From: Rhizophagus irregularis
Taxonomy: Eukaryota; Glomeromycota; Glomeromycetes; Glomerales; Glomeraceae
Assembly (NCBI RefSeq): GCF_026210795.1
Contig: NC_089457.1
Span: 1,302,001 to 1,366,000 of the forward strand
Direction: 5' to 3'
Length of the DNA stretch: 64,000 bases
Numbering within the stretch: position 1 is the stretch's first letter; each line of letters opens with the position of its first letter. Shown one piece after another: positions 60,271-64,000 of this stretch. The position numbers were made by a program, and so were the translations under genes. The notes under the pieces were generated by a model. It worked only from the letters and a program-made list of their open reading frames with translations, was not told the origin of the DNA and made no database searches.

Positions 60271-62164
60271 TTTTTATATTTATATTTGATTTCCTAATTG
60301 TACAAGCCGCAGTATTAAATCTGTAACAATTTTTTTTTTGAATGATAAATTCGGGGTTTATTTATAAAAAAAAAGAACAAAGTGAATAGAAATAAACTCC
60401 GGTTCATTTATAAGCATGCACAACAAATAATTTACAAATTCGGATGATCTACTCCCAGTATGATTGGTCGGAATGCTTTTTAAGAAAACGATTTTTTCTA
60501 TTCGGAACGTCATAAAATTTTTATAAACCGAATTGCAGGAAGTTAAGAATGAAATTTATTTTGTTTTGTTCTCATTTATTGCATACAAAATTTCACAGGA
60601 TTATTTTATTTCAATAGTATAATTTCTTTATTTGTTCATTATAGAGATCCAAATATTACGTCAATATATTATACATGTATATATATATATCCGGAAAAGA
60701 CTGTAATACAATTCATGATTTTTATCTGAATTTATAGACTACGAACTTTGAAACAATTGACAATGAATCTAAAATATCCTTAACAGTATTCAATATATGC
60801 CAAATTTAGTATCTATTCAACCAGTAATTTTATCGCGTTAAATAAATGCGGAAAATTTTTAAACGTTGTACGAATGCATTCATTACTTACAAATACAGTA
60901 ATAAATAAATTAAATAAAGGAGTGTCCGTGATTTTAGAATGTATATAATGATGATCGAAGCGAGACAAACAAAAAAAAAAATATTTAAAGAAAATTATCG
61001 TTAAAAAAACAATTTGAGTCGATTTAAATAATCCACAAAATTTTGTATTTTAAATGATTGGTAGGCGAAGTCAGATAGGCTTTTAATTTTAAACTTGTGA
61101 TTATTGGAATTTTGGAAATACCGGAATACCCGGAATCTGGATCCGGTAATACTATTTTTTCCTTTTATGGGCGCATTAACGGATAGTGCCATAAGAAAAT
61201 TGATGATCTTTAATATTAATAAAAAAAAATATTGAGAAATTATTTTAAAAAAAACTCAACGCTAATAATTGATACTTCTTGATAAATTCTATTTAACTAC
61301 GTTGAGATAATTAAAACGGATTATTGCATCAAAGTTATAAATATGGAATTTTATATATCTGATTCCAATTTGACCTTGGCCCACATTATGATATTTTTAG
61401 CCAGAATTACACGTGAATAAAATAATGTATTCCGATATTATATCGATTTTATTCCGATAAAAAATTACCAATTATAGTAAGAAGCATTTGATAATTCTAG
61501 CCGGCTTACATCTTAATGCAGGCCAACTTAGGTTGCGCTAGTGACACGACAATAATTTTAGCCAAAAACGATTGAAATGACTAGTTTTTTTACGATATAG
61601 TCAATAAAATATGCAATAATGATTGGCTAGTTGTCACGTGTCGGAATAAAAGTCTCTGAGTCTTAATTATGATTGGTTTAAATGTAAAATCATGTGATTT
61701 AGATTAAATAAAAGTTTGATGTCACCATGACCCTACAGCAAAAGTAATTTACACTCCTTACGTACGTTCTTCGTTATCCAATAAAAATTTCAAAACCAAA
61801 CTGGACATATGACACTAACTTTGGTTGCCCATTATGAAGAAACCTGGGCTGGGTCGAAAATGATCTAGAAGTACTATGAAGGACATTAAAAAAAGCACCA
61901 AGGGAAATATTCCAGATTTCCGGATAAAAAAAAATGTTGATTTATTAAATTTTATTTTATTTTCTTAACCACCCTTATTAATATATTATGCGGGTAAAGT
62001 CAAATACGTAGTACGGGTCAAGAACGATATCTTTGCAGCAGTACATCTTTGAGTTGGATTCTACTTCAAACCTTGAATTTCTGATTTAGGTAATTGAGAA
62101 ATTTATAATAGTTGTTGGGTAAATATCAGTGACTTTCAGATTATATTTAATCATATGGAATCGA
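60271..62164. other. Intergenic region between pseudokinase copies
   Basis: About 1.9 kb, no convincing gene. 60,800-60,950 (CAACCAGTAATTTTA, TTAAATAAAT, CATTCATTAC, AATACAGTAA) resembles 63,110-63,260 in order, so non-coding flank was duplicated too. Several TTTTAGCC(A/G)GAATT-like words occur at 61,395-61,560. Confidence 0.5.
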
Positions 62165-62171
62165 TTGTGAA

Positions 62172-62447
62172 ATGGATTTTGGAAAAAGTGTGTTAGGGTG
62201 TAGAAGTATTAATAAAGAAAGGATGTATGAAGGATTATTTACAAATAGAGAAAGTGGTGGATCTAGTAGTGGACCAACAGAAGAAGAAATTGAAAGAGTA
62301 CGAAGATTTAGAGAAGAAGATAAAAAATCTCGAGAACAAGTAAAAAGACATAGAAAAACATATCAATTAGGAGGGGATAAAGAAAGGGAATTATATAGAG
62401 AAAATCAAAAAATATTAAGATTTTATATTAACAAAGTTAAAAATTGA
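62172..62447 (+). CDS. Hypothetical charged protein, 91 residues
   Basis: Open frame with start at 62172, reading MDFGKSVLGCRSINKERMYE then a Gly/Ser-rich linker and a highly charged helix (EEEIERVRRFREEDKKSRE). No known family recognised, no signal peptide or membrane segment. A following stretch (62,470-62,825) has protein-like fragments in shifted frames, so this may be the start of a decayed longer gene. Moderate support only, from composition. Confidence 0.4.
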   Translation: MDFGKSVLGCRSINKERMYEGLFTNRESGGSSSGPTEEEIERVRRFREEDKKSREQVKRHRKTYQLGGDKERELYRENQKILRFYINKVKN

Positions 62448-62459
62448 TAAATGGACAGA

Positions 62460-62825
62460 TTAGATAGATGATCTGATCTGTTAGCACCGATGATATGGGA
62501 ACTTCAAGTTTTCAGACTGCGAGTAATGATCAGAGGAGTGTATATATGTTTGCTAATCCAGGGTATAAAAGATTGAGTATGGATACGATTATATGGTAGA
62601 AGGAAATTATTTGGGAACGGGTTTAATAGTAAGAGAGAAGATGAATTTAAGAAAATTGTATTTGAAAATTTTCCTAAAGAATTTAATTCACATTTGGATA
62701 CAAAGAAAATAAAAGAGAGGATTGATGGTCTCAGAGATTAATTGAAATTCTGAGAGAAGAATATTTGAAAGAGGAAATACCAATTGTAGATACCCAAGAT
62801 TATACGAGAATATACAAGAATAAAT
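62460..62825 (+). pseudogene. Frame-broken coding-like remnant
   Basis: Fragments such as LYGRRKLFGNGFNSKREDEF and KIVFENFPKEFNSHLD with KKIKERIDGLRD follow each other in one frame, then stops and shifts occur. Could be a 3' part of the preceding hypothetical gene. Family unknown. Confidence 0.35.
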
Positions 62826-63560
62826 AAACTAGAATATTTTAGTGTAAAATTAATTTTTATTTATATTATAAATAATTTAATTTACAAACCTGTGAAAAGA
62901 ATAACGTACCAAAGTTGACATTTTCATACTGAATTTCGTTTGGAAGTTCGATTCAGTGATAGGCATTATTTAAAAGATCAATTTTTACATGATTGGTCGG
63001 AATTCTTATCGCATGCAATAAATACAATGAATTATAATAACGGAAAGATTTCTGTCCAAGTTATAGACCGTAAAGAAAAACGATGAACCGAAACATCTAA
63101 ATATTATTCCTCTTCAACCAGTAATTTAACATTTATATATTTTTATGCATTAAATAAATAATATCTAAGTGAAATTTTTTTTTAATATTTGATCCTGTAC
63201 TAAATAAATTTTCGTGAATGAATGATTCATTACTAAATACAGTAAATAAAATAATTAGACAAATAAAGAGTCGTTATGCCTGACCAGTAAATAAATTTTA
63301 ATTTTAAACTTGACATTAGCCGAGGAGAGAACGAGATTCCACAAAAACAAGATTAAATTATCGTCAAACAATATATATAATTTAAAGAGCTTAAATCTAG
63401 ATGGTATACTTTATTTTAGTGTAAAATTATTTCTTATTGACATTTACAATATCATTGTGATTTCGTCATAATTATTTGTCACGTGTGTTAATAACTTACT
63501 TGTTATTTTTATTTCGAAATAACTTAGCTCGAACTCGTGTATAATAATTAACCATATATA
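62826..63560. other. Intergenic region
   Basis: No gene. 63,110-63,260 resembles 60,800-60,950, see the region between the pseudokinase copies. Confidence 0.4.
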
Positions 63561-64000
63561 CTAATGTATACTAATGCCATTTTTGTCTAGTACCTCTTTT
63601 GCCTTAGTTTGCTTATGTAAAGCAGCTTGTCTCAAATAATGAATACCTTTTTCCTTATCCTTTTTAATACCCAGTTTACCAGAGAAATATACATCACCAA
63701 GATTATAAAGTGCCGTAGCATTATTATTATCAGCCGCTAGTTGTAAATATTTCATAAATTTACTACTATCAATATTTTTATTTTCCTTATCAATCAAGCA
63801 AAAAGCATATCGTAATTGAGCATCAGCATTGCCAGCATCTGCTGCTTTTCTAAATAATTCCATAGCTTTTTGTTTGTTCTTTTCAACATGTTTTCCTTCC
63901 AAATAATAATAACCTTGCCAATATATTGCCAATATATCTCCAACATTTGCATTTGCATCAAAGCATTCCCAAGCTTTCTTATAATCGTTTTCTTTATGAG
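63561..64000 (-). CDS. Third pseudokinase/Sel1 gene, C-terminal Sel1 part (runs off the window)
   Basis: An open frame from the right edge to a stop at 63561 encodes Sel1 repeats almost identical to the end of protein B: AIYWQGYYYLEGKHVEKNKQ, DAQLRYAFCLIDKENKN, ATALYNLGDVYFSGKLG and KEKGIHYLRQAALH, ending DKNGISIH. The nucleotide sequence of this stretch differs from 57,790-58,240 at only a few percent of positions, mostly silent, so the duplication is recent. The kinase and N-terminal parts lie beyond position 64,000. Confidence 0.9.
   Translation of the reverse strand, partial: HKENDYKKAWECFDANANVGDILAIYWQGYYYLEGKHVEKNKQKAMELFRKAADAGNADAQLRYAFCLIDKENKNIDSSKFMKYLQLAADNNNATALYNLGDVYFSGKLGIKKDKEKGIHYLRQAALHKQTKAKEVLDKNGISIH

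Noticed and set aside
61001-61192. 63-codon open frame on the minus strand
   Set aside because: No motif, no composition signal and no paralogue nearby.

Overview
The window looks like a nuclear fragment of an early-diverging, very AT-rich fungal genome, most likely a Glomeromycotina arbuscular mycorrhizal fungus such as Rhizophagus. The grounds are inference: small GT-AG introns, strong A/T bias, degraded transposons, and kinase-like genes with Sel1 repeats of the type expanded in that group. No sequence search could be run, so the species is not proven. Exon boundaries were placed by hand on splice consensus and reading-frame continuity.

Left part (1-19,000) is gene-dense and conserved. 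It holds the 3' end of a septin gene, ornithine carbamoyltransferase (minus strand), methylthioribulose-1-phosphate dehydratase, the arginine-specific carbamoyl-phosphate synthase large subunit, a 1,497-residue intronless sulfite reductase beta subunit, a GNAT acetyltransferase and a small single-span membrane protein. Two genes serve consecutive steps of arginine synthesis and two serve sulfur/methionine metabolism, interleaved over 15 kb. From 20,006 to 23,794 lie two tandem paralogues of a multi-pass membrane protein with the same eight-exon structure.

Middle part (24,000-39,400 and 41,900-53,900) is repeat-rich. It contains a 3.7-kb MULE transposon with a broken transposase and an intact 9-bp target duplication, and a 1.85-kb hAT-type non-autonomous element with a perfect 8-bp duplication that carries an 11-copy hairpin minisatellite. 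A 224-bp hAT MITE also has a perfect 8-bp duplication. Three CAGT(C/T)-ended, TA-flanked elements are present, one of them inside a second minisatellite so that the empty site can be read. There are also a near-complete foldback element with CACTG ends, other foldbacks, and a 1-kb higher-GC segment with a tRNA-like head.

The most interesting genes are two full-length proteins (39,464-41,873 plus and 57,785-60,270 minus) and a third C-terminal fragment at the right edge. Their layout is a helical bundle N-terminus, brace-like helices, a kinase domain without the DFG aspartate, and C-terminal Sel1 repeats. This resembles the helical-bundle, brace and pseudokinase layout of the animal necroptosis effector MLKL, with Sel1 repeats added. 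Between the two full copies lie a retropepsin-like gene that appears frame-disrupted and a small secreted-protein gene with a homopolymer frameshift.
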